Shown here: positions 1 to 5,496 of the stretch, in pieces
Numbering within the stretch: position 1 is the stretch's first letter
Layout: each line of letters begins with the position of its first letter
Origin: Actinomycetes bacterium
GTDB taxonomy: Bacteria; Actinomycetota; Acidimicrobiia; Acidimicrobiales; UBA8190
NCBI GenBank assembly: GCA_021798135.1
Contig: JAJZYI010000114.1
Location: 1 to 9,852, forward strand
DNA: 9,852 nt
Reading direction: 5' to 3'
Made by a program: the position numbers and the translations under genes
The notes under the pieces: generated by a model
What the model was told of the DNA's origin: nothing
The model's database searches: none
What the model saw: the letters and a program-made list of their open reading frames with translations, nothing else

Positions 1-15
1 GGCGGCCGGCGGGAC

Positions 16-36
16 GCCGGCGCTCCGGTCGCCGGC
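16..36 (-). terminator. Candidate hairpin terminator after the response regulator gene
   Basis: Perfect 7-bp arms GCCGGCG (16-22) and CGCCGGC (30-36) enclose a 7-nt loop. The hairpin begins 11 nt beyond the stop codon of the minus-strand regulator. No T-run follows, as is common for hairpins in very GC-rich genomes, so termination is inferred from position only. The 9-bp string GCCGGCGCT also occurs as a direct repeat here (16-24 and 31-39). Confidence 0.35.
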
Positions 37-47
37 GCTGGCGGCGG

Positions 48-788
48 TCACGGGAACGGGGGCGCGGGTCGCGGCGGGGGCACCGCTCGCGGCGGCTGCC
101 CGCCGACGACGCCGTGCTCGTGGGCCCACAGGGCGGCCTCGGTCCGGGAGCTCGCGCCGAGCTTCGCCAGCACGTTGCTCATGTAGCCCTCGACGGTGCG
201 GAGGCTCAGCCCGAGCTCCGTGGCGATCTCCTTGTTGGCGGCCCCCCGGGCGACGAGCGACAGCACGTCGGCCTCGCGCGGCGTGAGCGCCACGACCGGC
301 TCGTGGTCGTCCCGCCAGCGCCGCTGCAGGCGGCGGGCCACGTCGCGGTCGAGGACCGTGGTCCCGTTGGCGACGGCCACGATGGCCTCGGCGAGCTCGG
401 TCCGGTTGGCCGTCTTCAGCAGGTAGCCGGCGGCCGATGCGTCGAGCGCGGCCGAGATGTGGGCGTAGTCGGAGTAGGCGCTGACCACCAGGCACCTGGT
501 GGCCGGCACGCGTGCCGCCGCCTCCTGCAGGACGGCGAGGCCGCCCCCGCCGGGGACCTCCAGGTCGACGAGGGCCACGTCGGGCCGCAGCGCCAGCAGC
601 ATCTCGACGGCCGATCCGGTGTCGTCCGCCTCGCCCACCACCTGCAGCCGGGGCTCGGACTCGATGAGCTCCCGCAGCCCGGCGCGAACCAGGGCGTGGT
701 CGTCGACGATCCCGACCGTGATCGTCCGGTCGTGCTCGCCGGCGTGCGGTCGCGCCGGCTGCGGGTCGTGTTCCCCGAGGATGGCCAC
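48..788 (-). CDS. NarL/FixJ-type response regulator (REC + LuxR HTH)
   Basis: A 246-residue two-component response regulator that should be phosphorylated by a sensor kinase and then bind DNA. The receiver domain spans about residues 23-140. It has the acidic pair D29-D30, the phospho-acceptor D75 in VALVDLEVPG, a Ser/Thr switch residue at about S103, and the conserved lysine K125 in GYLLK. A LuxR-type helix-turn-helix covers about residues 168-226, starting LTPREADVL and containing NKEIATELGLSLRTVEGYMSN. The first 20 residues and the last 18, which are proline-rich, lie outside the domains. The start is GTG at 788 (reverse complement of CAC). No good ribosome-binding site precedes it, but a TAGAAT -10-like box sits 10-15 nt upstream, which suggests a leaderless mRNA. 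No histidine kinase gene lies in the window, so its partner and target genes are unknown. It is divergent from the acyl-CoA dehydrogenase gene. Family call is firm; the regulated process is unknown. Confidence 0.93.
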   Translation of the reverse strand: MAILGEHDPQPARPHAGEHDRTITVGIVDDHALVRAGLRELIESEPRLQVVGEADDTGSAVEMLLALRPDVALVDLEVPGGGGLAVLQEAAARVPATRCLVVSAYSDYAHISAALDASAAGYLLKTANRTELAEAIVAVANGTTVLDRDVARRLQRRWRDDHEPVVALTPREADVLSLVARGAANKEIATELGLSLRTVEGYMSNVLAKLGASSRTEAALWAHEHGVVGGQPPRAVPPPRPAPPFP

Positions 789-797
789 GGTGGCCCG

Positions 798-803
798 ATT
801 CTA
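798..803 (-). promoter_or_regulatory. Candidate -10 box of a leaderless promoter
   Basis: The minus strand reads TAGAAT at 803-798, matching the actinobacterial TANNNT -10 pattern, one of very few AT-rich hexamers in the area. Its last base lies 9 nt before the GTG at 788, so transcription would begin at, or within about 3 nt of, the start codon. No Shine-Dalgarno sequence is present in that space. The -35 region is weak (TGGCTG at 828-823 at best). Confidence 0.35.
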
Positions 804-934
804 CGCCCGGCCGCCCCGCCGGCAGCCAGTGCACGCCGGCGGGCGTCAGCCCCGCGGCGCCGGCGGACCGCCCGCACGAGGAGCTGGCCCCGCGACCCGC
901 TGCCCGTCGGCAACGCATGGCGCGGTCTGAGGCA

Positions 935-958
935 GCACGCGTGCGCGCGTCCGCGTGC
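935..958. promoter_or_regulatory. Palindromic site upstream of acyl-CoA dehydrogenase, possible operator
   Basis: GCACGCGTGC at 935-944 is a perfect 10-bp palindrome. The arm GCACGCG (935-941) is also mirrored by CGCGTGC at 952-958. The site lies 42-65 bp before the dehydrogenase start, in the 211-bp divergent region shared with the regulator gene. Short inverted repeats here could be an operator for a TetR- or GntR-type repressor, but GC-rich DNA yields such palindromes by chance. The rest of the 804-999 gap shows no clear -10/-35 pair for the rightward gene. Confidence 0.25.
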
Positions 959-999
959 TAACCAGGGTGCGGCCGCCTCGCGAGCAGGGAGCTGGTGCC

Positions 1000-2259
1000 A
1001 TGCCCATCAACGTCAAGCCCGTCCCCACCCTGGACGGGCGGGTCAACGACATCCGGATGCGGACCGCCGCCATCGTGAACGAGTGGATCCTGCCCAACGA
1101 AGCCCGGCTGTGGGGCCACCGGCGCCGCGACGACGCCTCCGACCGGGAGCGCCGCGAGGCGATCGCGCTGCGGGAGGAGATCAAGCAGGTCGTCTGGAGC
1201 GCCGGCCTGTGGGCGCCGCACCTGCCCAGGGAGTACGGCGGCATGGGCCTCGACTTCCTGGCGCACGCGTACATGAACGAGGTGCTGGCCTACGCGGTCG
1301 GGGCGGCCTCGCTGTTCGGCGTGGTGGCCCCCAACTCGGGCAACCAGTCGATCCTGGTGAAGTACGGCAGCGAGGAGCAGAAGCAGCGGTGGCTGGTGCC
1401 CACGATCGAGGCGGGGATGGCATCGGGCTTCTCGATGACCGAGCCGGAGAACGCCGGCTCCGATCCCCGGTCGATCACCACCTCCGCCGTCCTCGACGGT
1501 GACCACTGGGTGATCAACGGCCACAAGTGGTTCACGTCCAACGGCATCGACGCCGAGTTCTTCATCGTGATGGCCCGCGTCGCCGACAGCGACGAGGCGG
1601 CCAAGCGCCGCGAGGGGACCATGGCCCAGTTCATCGTGCCGACCGCCACCAGGGGCGTCACGATCGTCCGCGGCATCGGCATCTGGGGCCGGCACGAGTC
1701 CGACCACTGCGAGGTCGTCTACGACGACGTCCGCATCCCGAAGGAGAACATCCTGGGGCAGGTCGGCCAGGGCCACCGGGCCGCCCAGGACCGGCTGGGC
1801 GCGGGCCGGGTGTTCCACTGCATGAACTCGGTGGGCCAGATGTGGCGCGCCTTCGACCTGATGGTGGAGCGAGCCGAGCAGCGCCAGGTGCACGGGGGGA
1901 TGCTCAAGGACAAGCAGTTCGTCCAGGGATTCATCGCCGACAGCTACGTCGACATCCAGGCCGCCCGGCTCATGACCATCCACGCGGCGGAGAAGGTCGA
2001 CCAGGGGCTCGACGGCGCCCGCACCGACATCTCGGCCATCAAGGTGTTCGTCCCCGCCGCGTACCACCGGGTGGTGGACCGGGCCATCCAGGTGTGGGGG
2101 GCGGCCGGGATCACCAACGACCTCCCCCTGGCCCACATGTACCTGGGTGCCCGCACCCTGCGCCTGGCCGACGGGCCCGACGAGGTCCACAGGATCCTGA
2201 TCGCCAAGAACGTGCTGGGCCGCTACGAGCACGGCGAGTCCTGGGACTTCGGCAACTGA
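1000..2259 (+). CDS. Acyl-CoA dehydrogenase, ACAD10/11-like
   Basis: A 419-residue flavoprotein of the acyl-CoA dehydrogenase family. Such enzymes introduce an alpha-beta double bond into an acyl-CoA and pass electrons to ETF. The helical N-terminal domain runs to about residue 135. The middle beta domain carries the substrate/FAD motif GFSMTEPENAGSDPRS from residue 143, then HKWFTSNG. The C-terminal helical bundle ends with WGAAGITNDLPLAHMY and LRLADGPDEVHR. In medium-chain enzymes the catalytic base is the Glu of a YEGTSQIQR-like segment; aligned here, that position is Asp (D391 in ADGPDEVHR), the pattern of the ACAD10/11 branch. Start chosen at ATG 1000, with AGGGAG at 986-991 and an 8-nt spacer. 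An in-frame upstream start at 955 would add 15 unconserved residues and lose this site. A strong palindrome follows the gene. Substrate is not deducible from sequence: straight long-chain, branched or hydroxylated acyl-CoA are all possible. Confidence 0.93.
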   Translation: MPINVKPVPTLDGRVNDIRMRTAAIVNEWILPNEARLWGHRRRDDASDRERREAIALREEIKQVVWSAGLWAPHLPREYGGMGLDFLAHAYMNEVLAYAVGAASLFGVVAPNSGNQSILVKYGSEEQKQRWLVPTIEAGMASGFSMTEPENAGSDPRSITTSAVLDGDHWVINGHKWFTSNGIDAEFFIVMARVADSDEAAKRREGTMAQFIVPTATRGVTIVRGIGIWGRHESDHCEVVYDDVRIPKENILGQVGQGHRAAQDRLGAGRVFHCMNSVGQMWRAFDLMVERAEQRQVHGGMLKDKQFVQGFIADSYVDIQAARLMTIHAAEKVDQGLDGARTDISAIKVFVPAAYHRVVDRAIQVWGAAGITNDLPLAHMYLGARTLRLADGPDEVHRILIAKNVLGRYEHGESWDFGN

Positions 2260-2299
2260 CGACCCTTGCCGTCGGCGTCTGCGCGGGCAGGCCGGCGCG

Positions 2300-2319
2300 G
2301 GCGGGCGGCGCCGCCCGCC
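2300..2319 (+). terminator. 20-bp perfect palindrome after acyl-CoA dehydrogenase
   Basis: GGCGGGCGGC at 2300-2309 is followed directly by its exact reverse complement at 2310-2319. As RNA it would fold into a stem of about 8 G-C pairs with a GCGC loop. It begins 41 nt after the dehydrogenase stop codon. There is no T-tract. Position and strength favour a terminator or 3'-end-stabilising hairpin. Confidence 0.5.
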
Positions 2320-2392
2320 ATGCGCCGTCAGGCCCCGTGGCACGCCAAGCTGCACTCGCGTCGCCGCACGCTGGTGCCGGGCCGCTCACCGC

Positions 2393-2452
2393 GCGGCTCG
2401 CCGCGCAGGCAGCCGCGAAGGCAGCCGGGCAGGCAGCCGGGCAGGTCACCGA
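2393..2452. repeat. 12-bp tandem repeat array, about 3-5 copies
   Basis: Consecutive 12-bp units read GCAGGCAGCCGC (2405-2416), GAAGGCAGCCGG (2417-2428) and GCAGGCAGCCGG (2429-2440), with a decayed copy before (2393-2404) and a partial one after (2441-2452). The period is a multiple of three and one frame reads as Ala/Gly/Gln/Lys-rich, but no start codon with a ribosome site supports a protein. It lies in the gap between the dehydrogenase and GyrI-like genes. The stretch 2320-2392 before it shows nothing recognisable. Confidence 0.7.
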
Positions 2453-2480
2453 CGCACGCTGCCCGTCCTGCCCCCCCGCC

Positions 2481-2587
2481 GGCACACGGCAGCGGCACCC
2501 CGACCGCGGCACACGGCAGCGGCACACGGCAGCGGCACCCCGACCGCGGCACACGGCAGCGGCACACGGCAGCGGCACCCCGACCGC
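2481..2587. repeat. 40-bp higher-order tandem array (A-B-AAB-AAB)
   Basis: Two short units alternate without error. Unit A is GGCACACGGCAGC (13 bp) and unit B is GGCACCCCGACCGC (14 bp). The order is A (2481), B (2494), A (2508), A (2521), B (2534), A (2548), A (2561), B (2574-2587). From the first B on, the period is exactly 40 bp (A+A+B). All copies seen are identical, which indicates recent expansion or active homogenisation. Forty is not a multiple of three, so a translated repeat would change frame at each copy; this argues against coding. The array ends 59 bp before the GyrI-like start codon. Confidence 0.9.
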
Positions 2588-2609
2588 GGCCGCGGATGTG
2601 ACGTTCCAC

Positions 2610-2621
2610 CCTGGCGCCAGG
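2610..2621. promoter_or_regulatory. 12-bp perfect palindrome upstream of GyrI-like gene
   Basis: CCTGGCGCCAGG is self-complementary and is centred about 31 bp before the ATG at 2647. It is the only strong palindrome between the repeat array and the gene, where an operator or an mRNA leader hairpin would lie. No clear -10/-35 pair is visible around it. Its function is inferred from position alone. Confidence 0.3.
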
Positions 2622-2646
2622 CTCCCCACCGGCACAGGCTGGGGGC

Positions 2647-3114
2647 ATGAGGGCGCAGCACATCGAGCAGCGGGACCTGGCGCCGTGCACGACGGCGGTG
2701 CTGCGGTCGACCCTGGCGGTGGCCGAGATCGGACCGTTCATCGGCCGGGCCGTCGAGGCGGTGGCCTCTGCCCTGGCCGCCCAGGGCATCGCCGCCACCG
2801 GCCCCCCGTTCGCCCGGTACCAGCGCGCCGGGGAGGACGCGTTCGCCGTGGAGGCCGGGCTCCCCACCGCGTCCGCCGTGTCGCCGGGCGGCGAGGTGCT
2901 GGCATCGTCGCTCCCCGGCGGCCCGGCGGCGGTGATGACCTACCTCGGCCCCTACGACGAGCTGGCGGCCGCGTACGGCGAGCTGGCGGACTGGATCGCC
3001 GAGCGCGGCGAGGAGCCGGCCGGCGACCCTTGGGAGGTGTACCACAGCGATCCGGCGAAGGAGCCGGATCCCGAGCGGTGGCGGACGGAGATCGTGATGC
3101 CCGTACGGGCGTGA
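2647..3114 (+). CDS. GyrI-like small-molecule-binding domain protein
   Basis: A 155-residue, single-domain protein resembling the GyrI-like / AraC effector-binding fold, which binds hydrophobic or cationic small molecules. It is the ligand domain of BmrR- and Rob-like regulators but here has no DNA-binding domain. Family-like landmarks are the opening beta strand and helix with VAEIGPFIGRAVEAV (about residues 25-39), GPPFARY (52-58), the second-half helix GPYDELAAAYGELADWI (101-117), and WEVYHSDP (129-136). Glu130 there is the likely counterpart of the ligand-site acid seen in this fold, and a final EIVMPV strand follows. The ATG at 2647 has only a weak AGG at 2636-2638 as ribosome site. The gene sits between a fatty acyl-CoA dehydrogenase and an acyl-CoA ligase, so a fatty-acid-related ligand is possible, but this is inference. 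Free-standing family members have been proposed as drug-binding or hydrolytic proteins. Confidence 0.85.
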   Translation: MRAQHIEQRDLAPCTTAVLRSTLAVAEIGPFIGRAVEAVASALAAQGIAATGPPFARYQRAGEDAFAVEAGLPTASAVSPGGEVLASSLPGGPAAVMTYLGPYDELAAAYGELADWIAERGEEPAGDPWEVYHSDPAKEPDPERWRTEIVMPVRA

Positions 3115-3138
3115 CCGCCGCCGGCCTGCCGGGCCGCT

Positions 3139-3180
3139 GGCGAGGTCGCTGCCGGGTCGACGGCCCGGCGGGCCCTCGCC
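3139..3180 (+). terminator. Inverted repeats after GyrI-like gene
   Basis: GGCGAGG (3139-3145) pairs with CCTCGCC (3174-3180). Inside it, GGCCC (3162-3166) pairs with GGGCC (3170-3174) around a 3-nt loop. The two pairings share one base and so compete. It lies in the 116-bp gap between the GyrI-like gene and the ligase. It may be an attenuator, a weak terminator, or chance GC structure; no T-run follows. Confidence 0.25.
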
Positions 3181-3230
3181 CCCGCGCCCGGAGGGGCCAC
3201 CGGTGGCGCCGGCGGCCTGGGGAGGTGCGC

Positions 3231-5039
3231 ATGGCAGAGGCCGAGACGACGTCGACGGGTCGGGCCGACCCGGGCTGGCCGGCGACGGCCACCGCCGCCC
3301 TGGTGGCCACCGTCACGAGCCGACCGGAGGAGGTGGCGCTCAGGTGGCGCCGGGCCGACGGGTGGGGCTCGTGGACCTGGCGCGACTACGGCGAGCGCGC
3401 CGCACGAGTGGCGGCCAGCCTGCGCCAGCTGGGCGTGGAGCGAGGGGACCGGGTCGTGGTCATGACCCGCAACCGGCCCGAGTTCCACCTCGTGGACGTG
3501 GCGGCGATGCTCGTCGGGGCGGTCCCGGTGTCGCTGTACAACTCGTCGTCGGCCGAGCAGGTCCGCTACGTGGCCGGCCACGCGAAGGCGGTCGTGGCGG
3601 TCGTGGAGCACCCCGAGTTCCTGGAGCGGTTCCTGAAGGTCCGCGACCAGCTGCCCGAGCTCCGCCACCTGGTGGTCGTGTCGGACCCGGAAGCGATGGC
3701 CCCGCCCGACGTCATCCCCTTCCGGCGGCTGCTCGACGTCGCCCCGGCCGACCTGCGGGCGGAGGCGGCGGCGGCACGGCCCGAGGACGTCGCCACGCTC
3801 ATCTACACCTCCGGCACCACGGGGCCCCCGAAGGCCGTGCAGATCACCCACGCCAACGTGGCCTGGACCGTCCGCAGCGTCATCGAGGCCATCGGTCACC
3901 GGCTCGCGGGGTGGCGGATCGTCTCCTTCCTGCCGATGGCGCACATCGCCGAGCGGGTCGCCACCCACTACGTCCACCTGTACGAGGGCACGGAGGTGAC
4001 GACCTGCCGGGACGCCGGCTTCATCGCGCAGTACCTGCGCGAGGTCCACCCGCAGCTGGTCCTCGCCGTCCCGCGCGTGTGGGAGAAGGCCCACGCGTCG
4101 ATCAGGGCGCTGGCCGCCGCCAGCCCCGAGCAGCGGGAACCGTTCGAGGCAGCGCTGCGGGTCGGCCAGGAGGTGGCCGAGGCCCGGGCCGCGGGCCGGC
4201 CGCTGGGCCGTGCCCTGGAGCGCCGCTGGGCCGAGGCGGACCGCCTGCTGTCGGTCGTGCGCGACCTGGCGGGGCTCGACCGGGTCGAGCTGGCGGTCAC
4301 CGCCGCGGCGCCCATCGCCCCGGAGGTGCTGGTCTTCTTCCGCTCGCTCGGCGTCCCGCTGTCCGAGCTCTACGGGCTGTCGGAGTCGACCGGCCCCCTC
4401 ACCTGGGACCCCTACCGGGTGCGCCCCGGTGACGTGGGGCACCCCATCCCCGGCTGCGAGGTGCGCCTCGCCCCCGACGGCGAGGTGCTGGCACGGGGAG
4501 GGAACGTGTTCGCCGGGTACCACGACGACCCGGTGCGGACCGCGGAGGCGCTCGATCCCGACGGGTGGCTCCACACCGGGGACCTCGGCGCCATCGAGGA
4601 CGGCCGGCTGCGCATCGTGGGCCGCAAGAAGGACCTCCTCGTCACCGCCGGCGGCGAGAACGTCTCGCCCTCGACCATCGAGACCGCCCTGCGGGCCGCC
4701 CCGCTCGTCAGCCAGGCGTGCGTGGCCGGCGACCGCCGCCCCTACCTGGTGGCCCTGCTCACGGTGGACCCCGATGCCCTGAGCACCTGGGCCCGGCAGC
4801 ACGACCTGCCGGACATGGCGACCTCGGACCTGGTCCGCCTCCCGGCGCTGCAGGCCGAGATCGAGCGCCAGGTGTCCGAGGTCAACCAGGGCTTCAGCCG
4901 GGTCGAGCAGGTCAAGCGCTTCGCCGTCCTCGACCACGAGTGGCCCGTCGACTCCGAGGAGCTGACGCCGACGATGAAGGTGAAGCGCGACCGGGTCCTG
5001 GCCAAGTACGCCGCGCAGATCGACGCCCTGTACGCCTGA
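3231..5039 (+). CDS. fadD: Long-chain fatty-acid-CoA ligase (FadD15-like, AMP-forming)
   Basis: A 602-residue adenylate-forming enzyme that activates a fatty acid with ATP to acyl-AMP and then transfers it to CoA. Motifs appear in the usual order. The P-loop-like YTSGTTGPPK is at residues 192-201. FLPMAHIAERVATHYVHLY follows, as in the long-chain ligase branch. YGLSESTG is at 381-388 (adenine/acyl pocket), TGD at 449-451 (ribose-binding Asp451), and the hinge GRKKD at 464-468, running into GGENVSPSTIE. The C-terminal TPTMKVKR contains K583, the expected lysine for adenylation. Length is normal for the family. The start at ATG 3231 is supported by GGGGAGG at 3219-3225. The frame is open far upstream only because stops are rare in this DNA. 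A GTG at 3111 overlapping the previous stop is possible but would add 40 arginine-rich unconserved residues. Function as acyl-CoA ligase is firm; chain-length preference is inferred. Confidence 0.94.
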   Translation: MAEAETTSTGRADPGWPATATAALVATVTSRPEEVALRWRRADGWGSWTWRDYGERAARVAASLRQLGVERGDRVVVMTRNRPEFHLVDVAAMLVGAVPVSLYNSSSAEQVRYVAGHAKAVVAVVEHPEFLERFLKVRDQLPELRHLVVVSDPEAMAPPDVIPFRRLLDVAPADLRAEAAAARPEDVATLIYTSGTTGPPKAVQITHANVAWTVRSVIEAIGHRLAGWRIVSFLPMAHIAERVATHYVHLYEGTEVTTCRDAGFIAQYLREVHPQLVLAVPRVWEKAHASIRALAAASPEQREPFEAALRVGQEVAEARAAGRPLGRALERRWAEADRLLSVVRDLAGLDRVELAVTAAAPIAPEVLVFFRSLGVPLSELYGLSESTGPLTWDPYRVRPGDVGHPIPGCEVRLAPDGEVLARGGNVFAGYHDDPVRTAEALDPDGWLHTGDLGAIEDGRLRIVGRKKDLLVTAGGENVSPSTIETALRAAPLVSQACVAGDRRPYLVALLTVDPDALSTWARQHDLPDMATSDLVRLPALQAEIERQVSEVNQGFSRVEQVKRFAVLDHEWPVDSEELTPTMKVKRDRVLAKYAAQIDALYA

Positions 5040-5053
5040 GCGACCGAGCCCGA

Positions 5054-5069
5054 GCCCGGCGTGCCGGGC
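5054..5069 (+). terminator. Candidate hairpin terminator after fadD
   Basis: GCCCGGC (5054-5060) and GCCGGGC (5063-5069) are exact inverted repeats around GT. In RNA this gives a stem of about 6 pairs with a CGTG loop, beginning 15 nt after the ligase stop codon. No T-run follows. The close, strong, all-GC stem is consistent with a terminator. Confidence 0.45.
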
Positions 5070-5256
5070 GCCGAGGTCGCCCGCCTCGCGGCCAGGTCGG
5101 CCGCCGCCCGGTGCGGCCGGACGACGGTGCCCGCCGTCGACCACGCTCGGTGGCCTCGTGCCTGCCGACCGCCCGGGACGAAGGTCCCTACCCGGCGTGC
5201 GCACGAGGTGTCACCATCGGGTGGGCTACCACAGGAGGACGCGCACCCCGGTGGCC
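5070..5256. other. Non-coding stretch before the repeat array
   Basis: This 187-bp part of the gap between the ligase and dps shows no supported gene, RNA gene or convincing promoter. Open frames crossing it lack a ribosome site and any recognisable protein motif. AGGAGG-like sequence around 5233-5238 (CAGGAGGA) is not followed by a convincing start codon of a conserved protein. Confidence 0.5.
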
Positions 5257-5460
5257 GTCGGGCACGGCGGCTGCCGGGCACGCCGGCTCCCGGGCAGCGC
5301 TTGTCGGGCAGCGCTTGTCGGGCAGCGCTTGTCGGGCACGGCGGCTGCCAGGCACCGGCCCCAGGCTCGCCGGCTCCCGGGCACCGGTTGTCGGGCAGCG
5401 CTTGTCGGGCACGGCGGCTGCCAGGCACCGGTTGTCGGACACCGGCCGTCGGGCGCGGGC
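5257..5460. repeat. Array of about fourteen 14-16 bp units
   Basis: The segment divides into end-to-end units beginning at 5257, 5273, 5289, 5303, 5317, 5331, 5347, 5361, 5376, 5390, 5404, 5420, 5434 and 5448. The main types are GTCGGGCAGCGCTT (5303, 5317, 5390, with a variant at 5289), GTCGGGCACGGCGGCT (5257, 5331, 5404, with a variant at 5273) and GCCAGGCACCGG plus two bases (5347, 5420). Mixed lengths of 14, 15 and 16 bp shift the reading frame, so a coding role is unlikely. The ordered re-use of whole unit types suggests block duplication rather than simple slippage. It ends 37 bp before the dps start codon, in the promoter or leader region. Confidence 0.85.
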
Positions 5461-5482
5461 ACCCTCCGCTGCTGCACGAACC

Positions 5483-5490
5483 GAGAGGAG
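5483..5490 (+). promoter_or_regulatory. Ribosome binding site of dps
   Basis: GAGAGGAG lies 6 nt before a GTG codon and decides the dps start. The frame is open for more than 300 bp upstream, through the repeat array, so the start cannot be read from the open frame alone. Confidence 0.75.
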
Positions 5491-5496
5491 CACCCC

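Noticed and set aside
955..999. Upstream start for the dehydrogenase at 955
   Set aside because: The extra 15 residues resemble no family N-terminus, and the AGGGAG site at 986-991 fits the ATG at 1000.
2481..2587. CRISPR array or iteron origin
   Set aside because: No spacers between units, no rep or dnaA-type gene and no AT-rich region; it is a plain higher-order tandem repeat.
2266..2601. A 111-residue basic protein in the gap
   Set aside because: TTG start without ribosome site; composition follows the repeats, and the 40-bp period shifts frame.
3111..3230. GTG at 3111 as the fadD start (overlapping the previous stop)
   Set aside because: Would add 40 arginine-rich residues; ATG 3231 has GGGGAGG just upstream and matches family length.
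1527..5039. A single 1170-codon protein on the plus strand
   Set aside because: The frame is open only because stops are rare in this GC-rich DNA; its first part is a shadow of the dehydrogenase and crosses the repeats. Only 3231-5039 encodes a recognisable protein, with its own start and ribosome site.
2952..5204. A 750-residue minus-strand protein opposite fadD
   Set aside because: Low-complexity antisense shadow without any family motif; the plus strand encodes a clear acyl-CoA ligase.
5257..5460. CRISPR array
   Set aside because: Units are 14-16 bp and adjoin directly with no unique spacers of constant length; no cas genes are nearby.
5158..5496. N-terminal extension of Dps through the repeat array
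   Set aside because: The extension is Arg/Gly/Pro/Cys-rich repeat translation; GTG 5497 with GAGAGGAG gives the usual Dps length.
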